Of a stretch of DNA of 64,000 bases, positions 26,501 through 37,287 are shown in pieces. The stretch covers positions 3,056,327 through 3,120,326 of the forward strand of contig NZ_CP047475.1 of the NCBI RefSeq assembly GCF_010587385.1, read 5' to 3'. Position 1 is the first letter of the stretch, and each line of letters begins with the position of its first letter. The position numbers and the translations under genes were made by a program. This stretch comes from Vibrio astriarenae. Lineage in GTDB: Bacteria > Pseudomonadota > Gammaproteobacteria > Enterobacterales > Vibrionaceae. The notes beneath the pieces were generated by a model, which saw only the letters and a program-made list of their open reading frames with translations, had not been told where the DNA came from and did not search any database.

Positions 26501-29296
26501 CTAGTGCGCCTGATCCCAGTTATCACCATGACCCGCTTCAGCAACAAGTGGAACGGCTAATTCAGCAGCAGACTCCATTAATTCTTGTACTTTACTTTCA
26601 ATTTCGGACAATGATGACTCTTCCACTTCCAATACCAGTTCATCGTGTACTTGCATCAGTAGTTTCACACGCCCCTCACCGTGAGCTTCAATCCATTCAT
26701 CCACCAACAACATCGCCTTTTTGATGATATCTGCAGCAGTACCCTGCATCGGCGCGTTAATGGCCGCACGTTCCGCCGCCTTTCGACGCATGCCATTACG
26801 TGACTTGATTTCAGGCAGATGTAAGCGACGACCAAAGATAGTCTCTACATAGCCCTGCTCTGAAGCCGCACTGCGAGTGTCCTCCATGTACTGCATAACA
26901 CCAGGGTAACGCTCGAAGTATTTGTCCATGTACGACTGCGCTTCACCACGCGGAATACCCAGCTGTTTTGCCAAACCAAAGGCACTCATGCCGTAGATGA
27001 GACCGAAGTTCACCGCTTTTGCTCGGCGACGCTGCTCACTGGTGACATCTGCGATATCAACCCCAATGATCTCAGCGGCTGTCGCTGCGTGGATATCTTT
27101 ACCGTCACGGAAAGCCGATAGTAGCGCTTCATCACCAGACAGGTGCGCCATGATACGCAACTCAATTTGCGAGTAATCGACAGCGAGAATCTTGTAGCCA
27201 TGCGGCGCAACAAATGCCTGACGAATACGACGCCCCTCTTCGTTACGGATAGGGATGTTCTGCAGGTTTGGATCCGTCGATGACAAACGACCTGTCGCGG
27301 TGACCGCTTGATGATAAGAGGTATGCACACGACCTGTTTCAGCGTTGATCATCTTAGGCAGTTTATCCGTGTAAGTTGACTTCAACTTCGCTAAGCCACG
27401 ATATTCGAGAATCAATTTTGGTAGCGGGTAATCCAGCGCAAGCTCTTGAAGCACTTCCTCATTGGTTGATGGTGCGCCTGATGGTGTTTTCTTTACCACT
27501 GGCAGCCCCATTTTTTCAAACAAGATCGCTTGTAGCTGCTTTGGCGAGTTCATGTTGAACTCTTGCTCCGCTATCTCATACGCCTGCTGCTCAAGCTCAT
27601 CGAGACGAGCGGCAATCTCTTGTGATTGCGCACCAAGAAGCATGTCATCAATAAATACGCCTGTGCGCTCCATTCGTGAGAGAACCGGCACCAACGGCAC
27701 CTCGATCTCTTGATAGATTCGATTAAGTTTCTCATCTTGCTCAAGGCTTTGGCTCAAGCGGTTGTGCAAGCGCAAGGTTACATCGGCATCTTCTGCTGCA
27801 TATGGCGACGCTTGCTCAAGTTCAATTTGGTTAAAGGTCAGCTGCTTTTTGCCCTTACCCGCTATCTGCTCAAATGAGATGCAGCTATGCTGCAAGAAGC
27901 GCAGTGCCAAGCTATCCATATCATGCTTGCCACCAACACTATTGAATACGTAAGAAGCCAACATGGTATCGTGCTTAATGCCCTTCATCTCAATCTCGTA
28001 GCGCGCTAGCACGCTAGCGTCGTACTTGAGGTTTTGGCCAACCTTAGCTTGGTTCTCATCTTCCAGAATAGGCTTGAGCTGCGCCAGTACCCAATCACGA
28101 TCAAGCTGCTCTGGTGCATCAAGGTAGTCATGCGCGACAGGAACGTAAGCGGCCACCCCTTCCTCTGTTGCGAAAGAGAGACCAACCAAGTTAGCAACCA
28201 TGTAGTCCAAGCTGTCTGTTTCAGTGTCAAAAGCAAAGACCTCACTGGCTTTGAGCTTGTCTAACCACTGAGCAAATGTCGCTTGATCAAGCACGGTTTC
28301 GTACTGACTGCGATCAATCGTCACCGCTGATGTATCCATCTGTGACTGAGATGTCGAAGAAGAATTGCTTGAGTTTGATGCAGCTGAGCCATCGGCTTCC
28401 ACAACACCTGTACCACCCTCTAGAAGCTCATTTAGCCAAGACTTGAAGACCAACTGACCAAACAGTTGAATCAATTCATCTTTGTTTGGGTCTTGTTTAA
28501 CCAGAGATTCTGGCGTTTCTTCAAGCTCCACGTCCAGCTTAATCGTCGCTAACTCATAAGACAGCATGGCGTTGTCTTTGTTGTCCACCAGCTTCTTGGC
28601 CATCGTTTTCGAACCGCGGAAGCCAAGCGGTGCAATATCATCAAGCTGCTCATACAGTTTCGTCAGGCCACCAATACCTTGCAGCAGTGCCGTCGCCGTC
28701 TTATCACCAACACCAGGAACACCAGGAATGTTATCGACTTTATCACCCATCAACGCAAGATAATCGATGATCAGCTCAGGTGGGATACCAAACTTCTCGA
28801 TAACGCCCTCACGATCCAACACGACATTGGTCATGGTATTGATCAAAGTGACGTTCTCATCCACCAACTGGGCCATATCTTTATCACCCGTACTGATCAA
28901 CACCGGCATCCCTGCTTGAGAAGCTTGATATGCCAGCGTACCAATCACATCATCGGCTTCAACACCCGGAATCGATATTAACGGCAGACCCATTGCACGA
29001 ATGACATTGTGTAACGGCTCAATTTGGCAGCGCAAATCATCCGGCATTGGTGGTCTATTCGCTTTATATTCTGGATACATATCATCACGGAACGTCTTCC
29101 CTTTCGCATCAAACACCACCGCGATTCGCTCAGAAGAGAATTGACGCATCATACTGCGCAGCATATTCACAACGCCATAGACGGCATTGGTAGGAATGTC
29201 GCCATTACTCATCGTGCCTGGGTAAGCATGAAAAGCGCGGTATAAGTAAGAAGAACCGTCGATAAGAATCAACGGATTATCAGGAATACGAGCCAT
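26501..29296 (-). CDS. polA: DNA polymerase I
   Basis: A 931-residue three-domain enzyme. The 5' nuclease is at about 1-290 ([13 protein letters not shown], then [12 protein letters not shown]). The 3'-5' exonuclease begins near 325, with an intact exo I motif F-D-T-E-T-D-S-L, so proofreading is expected to work. The polymerase has motif [10 protein letters not shown], the O-helix [14 protein letters not shown] and motif C V-H-D-E. Pol I removes RNA primers and fills repair gaps. A Ser/Asn/Gln-rich linker (near 300-320) before the exonuclease domain is longer than in E. coli. Three DnaA-box matches lie in the 270 bp upstream. Confidence 0.98.
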   Translation of the reverse strand: MARIPDNPLILIDGSSYLYRAFHAYPGTMSNGDIPTNAVYGVVNMLRSMMRQFSSERIAVVFDAKGKTFRDDMYPEYKANRPPMPDDLRCQIEPLHNVIRAMGLPLISIPGVEADDVIGTLAYQASQAGMPVLISTGDKDMAQLVDENVTLINTMTNVVLDREGVIEKFGIPPELIIDYLALMGDKVDNIPGVPGVGDKTATALLQGIGGLTKLYEQLDDIAPLGFRGSKTMAKKLVDNKDNAMLSYELATIKLDVELEETPESLVKQDPNKDELIQLFGQLVFKSWLNELLEGGTGVVEADGSAASNSSNSSSTSQSQMDTSAVTIDRSQYETVLDQATFAQWLDKLKASEVFAFDTETDSLDYMVANLVGLSFATEEGVAAYVPVAHDYLDAPEQLDRDWVLAQLKPILEDENQAKVGQNLKYDASVLARYEIEMKGIKHDTMLASYVFNSVGGKHDMDSLALRFLQHSCISFEQIAGKGKKQLTFNQIELEQASPYAAEDADVTLRLHNRLSQSLEQDEKLNRIYQEIEVPLVPVLSRMERTGVFIDDMLLGAQSQEIAARLDELEQQAYEIAEQEFNMNSPKQLQAILFEKMGLPVVKKTPSGAPSTNEEVLQELALDYPLPKLILEYRGLAKLKSTYTDKLPKMINAETGRVHTSYHQAVTATGRLSSTDPNLQNIPIRNEEGRRIRQAFVAPHGYKILAVDYSQIELRIMAHLSGDEALLSAFRDGKDIHAATAAEIIGVDIADVTSEQRRRAKAVNFGLIYGMSAFGLAKQLGIPRGEAQSYMDKYFERYPGVMQYMEDTRSAASEQGYVETIFGRRLHLPEIKSRNGMRRKAAERAAINAPMQGTAADIIKKAMLLVDEWIEAHGEGRVKLLMQVHDELVLEVEESSLSEIESKVQELMESAAELAVPLVAEAGHGDNWDQAH

Positions 29297-29418
29297 AATT
29301 TGAGGTATCCAAAGATGAGCTGAAAATAGTGTGCTTAGAATGCCACGACAAAGGCTAGGTTTCTATGCGATACAGAGGAAAACGCTGGACTATTTTCTTG
29401 ACAGCCGCAACCAAGGCC

Positions 29419-29569
29419 TGTGGATAAGTCTGTTCATATAATTTTCGCCATGGAGAGCAGTTATTCACACTCTAGCAAAAAAAAATAGTTAAACCCCTGT
29501 TTTAAAGAAGATTAACTCAAGATCCACACCTAGCATTTCGATCGCTGAATGATCCTTGATTGTGGAAAA
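29419..29569. promoter_or_regulatory. DnaA-box cluster upstream of polA
   Basis: Three matches to TTWTNCACA: 29419-29427 (TTATCCACA on the minus strand, perfect), 29461-29469 (TTATTCACA, plus strand) and 29561-29569 (TTTTCCACA, minus strand). DnaA stimulates polA in E. coli, so these may be functional; the rest of 29297-29682 shows nothing else I recognise. Confidence 0.55.
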
Positions 29570-29682
29570 ATGTATTTGCATTAGTGATAACGCACCTGAA
29601 TCTTCGATCCAATTGCGCAACACATACGACTAAAACATAGTCGGTCATTGGATAAGATCAAATAGGAACAAGCCAAAAAGAA

Positions 29683-29890
29683 AAAAGCGGCTTCATTATG
29701 AGAGCCGCTTAGCAAATGAGGTTGTAATGATTTCATAAGAAATACAGCCACTACACCGAAAGCTACAAATTACACTGGAAGCAATGTGAGCAATGTCGTG
29801 TCTGAGTGAACAAAGTCATTGGCGCAGCTGAAGCTACCATGAAGCACCTTTCCACCCGATACTTCGCCTTTGCCTTTATTCCCTTTGACG
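29683..29890 (-). ncRNA. ryhB: RyhB iron-regulated small RNA
   Basis: The minus strand contains the conserved RyhB core, ACGACATTGCTCACATT followed by GCTTCCAGT, at about 29790-29815; it pairs with mRNAs of iron-using proteins. The 3' end is a strong terminator, AAGCGGCT/AGCCGCTT with TTTTCTTTTT (29685-29712). Promoter elements TTGCAT and TATTGT with 17-bp spacing put the start near 29890, giving about 208 nt. That is longer than the ~90 nt E. coli RNA but similar to V. cholerae RyhB, which lies in the same neighbourhood near polA and hemB. A Fur box overlaps the promoter. Confidence 0.95.
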
Positions 29891-29896
29891 AAATAA

Positions 29897-29925
29897 ACAA
29901 TAATAGTTCTCATTTTCAAATGCAA
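29897..29925 (-). promoter_or_regulatory. ryhB promoter with Fur box
   Basis: -35 TTGCAT is 29920-29925 and -10 TATTGT is 29897-29902. CAATAATAGTTCTCATTTT (29898-29916) resembles the Fur consensus and covers the spacer and -10, so iron-loaded Fur should block transcription. Confidence 0.8.
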
Positions 29926-29957
29926 GCGTTAATTGAGAATTAATCTCATCTTTCTGC

Positions 29958-30410
29958 CTATTTGAGATCCACAAGGCTTTTAATGAAGTGGATACGCGAT
30001 TCGCGTAATGGATCCACTGACTCAAAGTCCTCAATTTGATAACCATTGCGGATCAACAAGCGCAGCATACTTGGAAACTGATTGCGTGATTTCACTTTAA
30101 GACCTCGATAACCTCTATCGGCAACCCACGCTTCTTGCCTATCTAATAGCTTTTGAGCGACCCCTTTGTTCCTCGCCGCAGGAGAGACACCACCGAACCA
30201 GCTATAGTAAGTTTGCTGATCGATTTGGTAGCCAATCTTAAAGCCAAGTAACTGCTCTCCTTCCAGAGCCACGAGCACGAGCACGCCTTGCTTATCATCG
30301 AGCCTCAGAGCAAGGCTATCGGTTGTTTCTTTGCGTGCAAACTCTGTAATTTGCTCAACCACCTGCACCACTTCCTCGAGCGTACCCGGTCGAATTTCAA
30401 TCGCTGACAT
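29958..30410 (-). CDS. GNAT family N-acetyltransferase
   Basis: A 150-residue acetyltransferase. The acetyl-CoA loop is A-R-N-K-G-V-A-Q-K-L-L (Q/R-x-x-G-x-A type, about residues 85-95), after the beta-4 strand Y-S-W-F-G-G-V-S-P. The acceptor substrate is unknown. ATG 30410 has GGGAG eight bases upstream; the in-frame ATG 30491 has no ribosome-binding site and would translate through the hemB terminator. That GGGAG directly abuts the hemB terminator's T-run, so expression may depend on read-through from hemB or on a promoter inside hemB. Confidence 0.8.
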   Translation of the reverse strand: MSAIEIRPGTLEEVVQVVEQITEFARKETTDSLALRLDDKQGVLVLVALEGEQLLGFKIGYQIDQQTYYSWFGGVSPAARNKGVAQKLLDRQEAWVADRGYRGLKVKSRNQFPSMLRLLIRNGYQIEDFESVDPLRESRIHFIKSLVDLK

Positions 30411-30424
30411 TTTGCTTTCTCCCA

Positions 30425-30463
30425 AATAAAAAGGGCTGATGCTCTGATAAGGAGCATCAGCCC
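30425..30463 (-). terminator. Terminator of hemB
   Basis: A perfect 12-bp stem GGGCTGATGCTC/GAGCATCAGCCC with a 7-nt loop and TTTTTATTT on the minus strand. Confidence 0.9.
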
Positions 30464-30499
30464 ACAAAAAGCATAAGACCAAGCTTAGCAACTGTATCG

Positions 30500-31633
<1,134 letters not shown>

Positions 31634-31744
31634 TCACTATGCGTTAATCGCGCTAGCAAATACAGCACAAAATCACTGCTTGCTTTGAAAAAGCGCAAGG
31701 GTAAGCTATCACCTATCTATCGAAGACAAAATGAATAGCTAACC

Positions 31745-32506
31745 ATGATTGATACCCACGCCCATATCTATGCTTCTGAGTTCGACCAAGACCGCGATGA
31801 GGTTGTCGAGCGCGCCCTTGCTCAGGGTATTAACCAAATCCTACTCCCAAATATCGACCTCGATTCGATAGTGCCTATGCTGGCAACGGAAGCTCGTTAC
31901 CCAGACGTCTGCCGCTCTATGATGGGACTACACCCTTGTTATGTCGATGGCGATGTTGAGCAAACACTTGCGACGGTCAAGGTCTGGTTCGATAAACACC
32001 CATTTATTGCTGTGGGAGAGATTGGTATCGATCTCTATTGGGATAAGACCTATCGTCAAGAGCAAGAGTGGGCGTTCACGACTCAACTTAATTGGGCTAA
32101 AGCGCTTAACCTACCCGTCGTCATCCACACGCGTGATTCGATAGAAGAGACCTTGACCCTGCTTGAACAGGAGCAAGATGGTCAGCTACGAGGGGTATTC
32201 CACTGCTTCGGTGGCAGTGTTGATGAAGCGAAAGCGATCAACGAGCTTGGCTTTCATCTTGGCTTAGGCGGCGTTTCTACCTTTAAAAATGGGGGTATGG
32301 ATAAGGTTATTCCACATCTTGATCTTAGCAAAGTTATCCTAGAAACAGACTGTCCTTACCTTGCACCAGTACCACATCGCGGTAAGCGCAATGAACCGGC
32401 CTATACTCAATTAGTCGCTCAGCGTGTCGCTGATCTTCGTGAAATGAGCATAGAAGAGGTTGATGTTCTCACCACCGACAATGCGCGAAAGCTCTTCAAG
32501 CTTTAA
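31745..32506 (+). CDS. tatD: TatD family 3'-5' deoxyribonuclease
   Basis: A 253-residue metal-dependent TIM-barrel nuclease. Metal ligands are D-T-H-A-H (3-7), G-E-I-G-I-D-L-Y (near 96-103), V-I-H-T-R-D, F-H-C-F-G-G and E-T-D-C-P-Y-L. TatD enzymes degrade DNA, including damaged DNA; they are not part of the Tat translocon despite their frequent location beside it. Here the gene converges with tatABC and shares a bidirectional terminator. Confidence 0.92.
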   Translation: MIDTHAHIYASEFDQDRDEVVERALAQGINQILLPNIDLDSIVPMLATEARYPDVCRSMMGLHPCYVDGDVEQTLATVKVWFDKHPFIAVGEIGIDLYWDKTYRQEQEWAFTTQLNWAKALNLPVVIHTRDSIEETLTLLEQEQDGQLRGVFHCFGGSVDEAKAINELGFHLGLGGVSTFKNGGMDKVIPHLDLSKVILETDCPYLAPVPHRGKRNEPAYTQLVAQRVADLREMSIEEVDVLTTDNARKLFKL

Positions 32507-32512
32507 CTTCCC

Positions 32513-32550
32513 AAAAAACAAACAGACCAAGCACAAGGCTTGGTCTGTTT
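32513..32550. terminator. Bidirectional terminator between tatD and tatC
   Basis: A perfect 13-bp stem AAACAGACCAAGC/GCTTGGTCTGTTT; the minus strand has the better T-run (TTTGTTTTTT). Confidence 0.88.
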
Positions 32551-32589
32551 ATAGGTGTCGAGTTTATAAGTATCGAGCGTTTATCTCAG

Positions 32590-33336
32590 CTACTCTTCTT
32601 CCGCTTCTGGGGCTTCTTTACGAGTATAAAAACGAGCAAAGAACAAACCGACCTCAAACAACAAACACATTGGGATTGCCAATAGGGTTTGCGAAATCAT
32701 ATCCGGTGGCGTGAGCATCATGCCAACGACGAACGCACCAACAATGATATATGGGCGCTTTTCTGCCAGTGTTTTCGGGTCTGTTGCTCCTGTCCAACAT
32801 AGCAAGATAATGGCAACAGGCACCTCAAACGCAATACCAAAGGCCATGAACAGTGCCAATACGAAATCGAGATAGCTCGAGATGTCGGTAGCAAACTCAA
32901 CTCCACCCAATGAAATCGCGGTAAAGAAGCCAAATACCAGTGGGAATACCACAAAGTAAGCAAAGGCAACACCACAATAAAACAGCAGCGAGCTTGAGAA
33001 CATCAGCGGCATGATCAGCTTACGCTCATGTTTGTAGAGGCCTGGAGCAACAAATGCCCACACCTGATACAAAATAAAGGGTACCGCGATAAATACCGCA
33101 CTAATCAACGTTAGCTTTAACGGTGTAAAGAAGGGAGAGGCAACATCGGTTGCAATCATGGTTGCCCCTTCAGGCAAGCGCTCTACTAAAGGCGCTGAAA
33201 CAAACTCATATATTTCGTTTGAAAAGTAAATCAAGCCAATGAAGATCACCAATACCGCTGCGATAGCGCGCAATAGGCGGTCGCGCAGCTCTAGTAAGTG
33301 CGCGATCAGTGGCTGGGTTTGTTCAACAGAAGACAT
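32590..33336 (-). CDS. tatC: Sec-independent protein translocase TatC
   Basis: A 248-residue inner-membrane protein with six predicted helices. The N-terminal [10 protein letters not shown] matches the twin-arginine signal-recognition surface (H-L-x-E-L-R), and F-x-T-P-L-K is in the first periplasmic loop. With TatB it binds folded, cofactor-containing cargo. ATG 33336 has GAGGATAATT upstream; the 'ATCCTCTTGG' unit there is directly repeated (33341-33362). A strong terminator-like hairpin separates it from tatB. Confidence 0.96.
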   Translation of the reverse strand: MSSVEQTQPLIAHLLELRDRLLRAIAAVLVIFIGLIYFSNEIYEFVSAPLVERLPEGATMIATDVASPFFTPLKLTLISAVFIAVPFILYQVWAFVAPGLYKHERKLIMPLMFSSSLLFYCGVAFAYFVVFPLVFGFFTAISLGGVEFATDISSYLDFVLALFMAFGIAFEVPVAIILLCWTGATDPKTLAEKRPYIIVGAFVVGMMLTPPDMISQTLLAIPMCLLFEVGLFFARFYTRKEAPEAEEE

Positions 33337-33413
33337 AATTATCCTCTTGGATATCCTCTTGGGATGACGATGAGACATGGCAGTAAGCCATGCCGTTATC
33401 CAATAATCATAAA

Positions 33414-33441
33414 GGCAAAAAGAGCTGCACAATGCAGCTCT
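33414..33441 (-). terminator. Internal terminator between tatB and tatC
   Basis: A perfect 9-bp stem AGAGCTGCA/TGCAGCTCT with a CAA-sized loop and TTTTTGCC on the minus strand, immediately after the tatB stop. A second hairpin (CATGGC/GCCATG, 33377-33393) follows. Confidence 0.75.
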
Positions 33442-33446
33442 ATCTA

Positions 33447-33869
33447 TTAATCAGCTTTCGAGTCTGGCTGCTTAACATCTAATGTTTCGCTAGCCGCGGA
33501 CACGTCTACTGATCGCTTAGGCTGCGTATCGACCGTGTCTGTCTGATTCGGCTCGGCAGACGCATTCTCTTTGGTTGCAGCATATGGTCGCTGCACGTCT
33601 TGCGCTGCTTGCTTTAGCTCATCGATGGAAGACTTCAACTCTGGAGAGAGGTCCTGCATTCCCATTTGCTCCGCTTTTTTCAGGTTCTCTTGCAGTTCTT
33701 GAACCTTGAGCTCATGAGACAGTTCGTCTTTTACATTATTCGCCATTGCTTTCGCGCCGGAGATAAAGCGAGACACACTGCGAATCGCGTGAGGTAGGCG
33801 CTCTGGCCCCAGAACCACCAGCCCCACAACAGAGATTAATACCAGTTCCCAAAAACCGATATCAAACAC
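33447..33869 (-). CDS. tatB: Sec-independent protein translocase TatB
   Basis: 140 residues: one N-terminal transmembrane helix (about 3-20) with the conserved E at position 8 (F-W-E-L), then G-P-E-R-L-P and an amphipathic helix, then a polar, probably disordered tail. TatB forms the receptor complex with TatC. It starts 3 bp after tatA stops. Confidence 0.95.
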   Translation of the reverse strand: MFDIGFWELVLISVVGLVVLGPERLPHAIRSVSRFISGAKAMANNVKDELSHELKVQELQENLKKAEQMGMQDLSPELKSSIDELKQAAQDVQRPYAATKENASAEPNQTDTVDTQPKRSVDVSAASETLDVKQPDSKAD

Positions 33870-33872
33870 GGA

Positions 33873-34115
33873 TTACGCCTGCTCTTTGTCTTTCTTTGTT
33901 TCTTCAACAGAAGCGTCGGTCTTCTGCTGTTCGATGTTTTTCTGTTCGAAGTCAGCGTCTTTTTTCTTTGCTGCCTCATCATCGTTCATCGCATTCTTGA
34001 AGCCCTTTACTGCGCTACCAAGATCACCACCGATGTTACGTAGTTTCTTTGTACCAAACAGTAGAACAACGATTACGGCAATAATAAGAAGTTGCCAAAC
34101 ACTAATACCACCCAT
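33873..34115 (-). CDS. tatA: Sec-independent protein translocase TatA
   Basis: 80 residues: a short transmembrane helix (about 4-20), the F-G-T-K-K-L-R hinge and the amphipathic helix G-S-A-V-K-G-F-K, then a charged tail. TatA oligomerises to form the transport pore. The operon reads tatA-tatB-tatC, 36 bp after ubiB. Confidence 0.96.
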   Translation of the reverse strand: MGGISVWQLLIIAVIVVLLFGTKKLRNIGGDLGSAVKGFKNAMNDDEAAKKKDADFEQKNIEQQKTDASVEETKKDKEQA

Positions 34116-34151
34116 TCTCTATTCCTCGGGTTATTATTAAGAAAATCTCAA

Positions 34152-35816
34152 CTATCGACGGTATGCTCGCCAGCTTAGTAGCCAAGCAACGCACCCACCA
34201 ACCGCACCAAACAGTGATAATTCATCATACTGATGGTGATTCATTAGTATCGCTGAACACACCATAAGTGTGGCACCGATACCAAATAAAAACTGTCCAG
34301 TCGCCTGATTGCGTTTGGAATCTCTATACCCTTGATAGAGCCTTTCCATCTTCACATTCATCGACTTACCTTGCTTCAAGCTATCGTACAGCAGTTCTGG
34401 CAATTCAGGCAATTTTTCCGCCCAAAATGGTGCGCGATCTTTCACTGCGTTCACAACCGCCATTGGGCCGACTTGATTCATCATCCACTTTTCAAGAAAC
34501 GGCTTCGCCGTATCCCATAAGTCTAGCTGTGGATAGAGTTGACGCCCTAATCCTTCAACGTAAAGCAGCGTCTTTTGCAATAACACCAACTGTGGCTGCA
34601 CTTCCATATTGAAGCGGCGGGCGGTATTGAACAGATTTAACAATACGTGGCCAAACGAAATCTCACACAGCGGCTTAGCAAAAATAGGCTCACAAACAAT
34701 ACGGATTGCGAACTCAAACTCATCGACATTGGTTTCACGTGGAACCCAACCCGACTCAACATGAAGCTCAGCAACACGTCGATAATCACGGTTAAAGAAC
34801 GCAAGAAAGTTCTCAGCAAGATAACGCTTATCGTCGCTGTTTAGCGTGCCGACGATACCGCAGTCCAGACCAATCCACTGAGGATTCTCTGGGTGTGCTT
34901 TTTCAACAAACACATTACCAGGGTGCATATCGGCATGGAAAAAACTGTCACGGAACACTTGAGTGAAGAACACACTCACACCGCGCTCGGCCAACAGCTT
35001 CATGTTCGTACCATTGGCACGCAAACCTTCGATATCGGAAACCTGATAACCATAGATACGCTCAGAAACCATCACCGTCTCATTGCTATGGTCGGTAATC
35101 ACCTCCGGTACGTAGAGCTCTTCACTGCCTTCAAAGTTGCGTCGCAGTTGAATCGCATTTGCCGCCTCACGGCGCAAATCCAGTTCATCAATCAGGGTCT
35201 TTTCGTATTCCCGTACGACTTCGACTGGCTTGAGCCGACGCGCTTCAGGAAGCATCTTAGCCACCAGGTGCGCCATGCGGAACATCAGTTTGAGATCCGC
35301 ATCAATCACCGGACGAATATCCGGGCGAATGACCTTGAGTACCACCTCTCGACCAGAGTCTTTTAGTTTGGCTGTGTGAACCTGAGCAATTGACGCAGAA
35401 GCCAGTGGCACCTCATCAAAGTCGGTAAACCACTGCTCAAGCTTACCACCTAACGCCTTTTCCATTTGTTCACGGGCCATTCGGCCATCAAAGGGGGCGA
35501 CGTTATCTTGCAACTCTGCTAGTGGGTCGGCGATGTGCGGCGGAAGCAGGTCTCTGCGCGTTGACATCATTTGGCCAAACTTAATCCATACTGGGCCAAG
35601 TTCTTGCAGTGCCTCACGTAAACGCTCGCCAAGCTCCTTGTCACTGTGACGATTTTTCATCCAAAACAGCGTTTTACGCATCAAACGCGGAGTTTTGAAG
35701 CGTTGCGAAACGTCCGCACTAAACGGAGATTGCTCGTTAGGCAGGAGATCATCCAAACCATACTCAAGATGGACTTGAATGATGCGATAGAGACGTTTTA
35801 GCTCTGACAGTGTCAT
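34152..35816 (-). CDS. ubiB: Ubiquinone biosynthesis protein UbiB (ADCK/ABC1 atypical kinase)
   Basis: A 554-residue member of the UbiB family. It has the K-x-G-Q motif ([16 protein letters not shown]), the Ala-rich loop A-S-A-S-I-A-Q-V-H, the catalytic-loop [10 protein letters not shown] and D-C-G-I-V-G. Two C-terminal transmembrane helices (about 503-550) anchor it to the inner membrane. It is an ATPase needed for aerobic coenzyme Q synthesis, perhaps extracting lipid intermediates. Its start overlaps the ubiJ stop by 4 bp, and ubiE-ubiJ-ubiB form one operon. Confidence 0.96.
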   Translation of the reverse strand: MTLSELKRLYRIIQVHLEYGLDDLLPNEQSPFSADVSQRFKTPRLMRKTLFWMKNRHSDKELGERLREALQELGPVWIKFGQMMSTRRDLLPPHIADPLAELQDNVAPFDGRMAREQMEKALGGKLEQWFTDFDEVPLASASIAQVHTAKLKDSGREVVLKVIRPDIRPVIDADLKLMFRMAHLVAKMLPEARRLKPVEVVREYEKTLIDELDLRREAANAIQLRRNFEGSEELYVPEVITDHSNETVMVSERIYGYQVSDIEGLRANGTNMKLLAERGVSVFFTQVFRDSFFHADMHPGNVFVEKAHPENPQWIGLDCGIVGTLNSDDKRYLAENFLAFFNRDYRRVAELHVESGWVPRETNVDEFEFAIRIVCEPIFAKPLCEISFGHVLLNLFNTARRFNMEVQPQLVLLQKTLLYVEGLGRQLYPQLDLWDTAKPFLEKWMMNQVGPMAVVNAVKDRAPFWAEKLPELPELLYDSLKQGKSMNVKMERLYQGYRDSKRNQATGQFLFGIGATLMVCSAILMNHHQYDELSLFGAVGGCVAWLLSWRAYRR

Positions 35817-36418
35817 AGCGTCTCCAGCAGTGCATTGAGGCGAGCTTCAACCTGCGCAGCTTGGCTTTTTACATCATCGACTTGGTCACAAAAATGAGCT
35901 ACCTCTAACGGTGCAGGTGCAATGCGCCACTCTTCTGTTAACACCTCTGCGATGTGCCTTTGATGACGCTGCGCTCGTTGTTGAACAAACTGCCCAACTT
36001 GTTTGACGCTATACACCGCTGAATGAGCAAAAGCATCACCTGTCGCTTTTGACAGCCACTCTTCCACGTCTGGTTTCGCCTCATCAAAAAGTTTTGCTAA
36101 TGATTGAGCCAGCTGAATATCACCTTCAAGCACCAACTTATCTTGTTTGATCAAACGCGTGATATTCGATTGGTCTTTCAACTCAGGCAGCACAGCAAGC
36201 GATAAAGAGAGATCGCAGTCAGGCTCGCCCTCATAAGCCGCCAACACATCAATTTGCTGGCTAAAGACAAAAGTCAGGCCATGATTGAGCTCTTTGATGT
36301 GAACCCGAATCACCTTCCCCTTTAAGCGAGCAAGGCGCTGCTGAGCATCACTACTCTCGTTAATACAGAGGTTCAACGCGGTCTCAATGCCCGCGGTGAC
36401 TAATGGCATCAATGGCAT
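35813..36418 (-). CDS. ubiJ: Ubiquinone biosynthesis accessory factor UbiJ
   Basis: A 201-residue protein with an SCP2 lipid-binding domain (about 15-110, including [13 protein letters not shown]) and a C-terminal coiled coil. UbiJ binds ubiquinone intermediates and scaffolds the Ubi hydroxylase/methyltransferase complex with UbiK. It is 9 bp after ubiE and overlaps ubiB. Confidence 0.93.
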   Translation of the reverse strand: MPLMPLVTAGIETALNLCINESSDAQQRLARLKGKVIRVHIKELNHGLTFVFSQQIDVLAAYEGEPDCDLSLSLAVLPELKDQSNITRLIKQDKLVLEGDIQLAQSLAKLFDEAKPDVEEWLSKATGDAFAHSAVYSVKQVGQFVQQRAQRHQRHIAEVLTEEWRIAPAPLEVAHFCDQVDDVKSQAAQVEARLNALLETL

Positions 36419-36427
36419 ACAGCCTCC

Positions 36428-37210
36428 CTAAAACTTGTAGCCTCGGTGAAGCGCCACAATACCGCCCGTCAGATTATAGTAGCTCGTCTGGTCAAAACCG
36501 GCGTTATCCATCATACCCTGCAGAGTCTCTTGATCTGGGTGCATGCGAATGGATTCAGCCAGGTAGCGGTAACTTTCTGCATCGTTTGCCACCAGCTCAC
36601 CCATTTTCGGCAATAAGTGGAAAGAGTACGCATCGTAGATTTTAGAGAGAGGGTCAAGGATCGGTTTAGAGAACTCTAGCACCAACAAACGACCGCCAGG
36701 CTTAAGAACGCGATACATAGAGCGCAGGGCTTTGTCTTTATCGGTCACATTACGTAGACAGAAGCTAATCGTAATGGCATCAAAATAGTCATCAGGGAAT
36801 GGCAGCTCTTCGGCATTCGCTTGCACATAGTGCACGTTACCAACGATACCTGAATCGCGCAGCTTGTCGCGACCCACATTCAGCATTGAATTGTTGATAT
36901 CGGCTAAAACAACATGGCCTTTTTCACCCACAATTCGCGAGAATTTTGCGGTCAGGTCACCAGTACCACCACCAAGATCGAGAATACGCTGACCTGGGCG
37001 AGCACCACTGCAATCAATCGTAAAGCGCTTCCAAATGCGGTGGATACCACCCGACATTAAGTCGTTCATTAGGTCATATTTTGCTGCCACTGAGTGGAAG
37101 ACTTGCGCTACTTTCTGCACCTTCTCTTCTTTCGCTACCGTCGTAAAGCCAAAGTGAGTGGTGCTAGGGTTTTCTTGCTCTAGTTGCGTGTTTACACTGG
37201 TGTCCGTCAT
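36428..37210 (-). CDS. ubiE: Demethylubiquinone/demethylmenaquinone C-methyltransferase UbiE
   Basis: A 260-residue class I methyltransferase. It has F-x-S-V-A-x-K-Y-D-x-M-N-D (UbiE signature 1), glycine motif [10 protein letters not shown], and signature 2 [10 protein letters not shown]. It methylates the quinone ring in both ubiquinone and menaquinone synthesis. First gene of ubiEJB; the promoter should lie in the short gap after rmuC. Confidence 0.97.
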   Translation of the reverse strand: MTDTSVNTQLEQENPSTTHFGFTTVAKEEKVQKVAQVFHSVAAKYDLMNDLMSGGIHRIWKRFTIDCSGARPGQRILDLGGGTGDLTAKFSRIVGEKGHVVLADINNSMLNVGRDKLRDSGIVGNVHYVQANAEELPFPDDYFDAITISFCLRNVTDKDKALRSMYRVLKPGGRLLVLEFSKPILDPLSKIYDAYSFHLLPKMGELVANDAESYRYLAESIRMHPDQETLQGMMDNAGFDQTSYYNLTGGIVALHRGYKF

Positions 37211-37287
37211 TATCTGTCCTCTTGGTGCAGCGAACGTCGTGGGGAAGAACTTAAGCGTATCTTACGCCTCCCTAATGCTGCAGCGAA

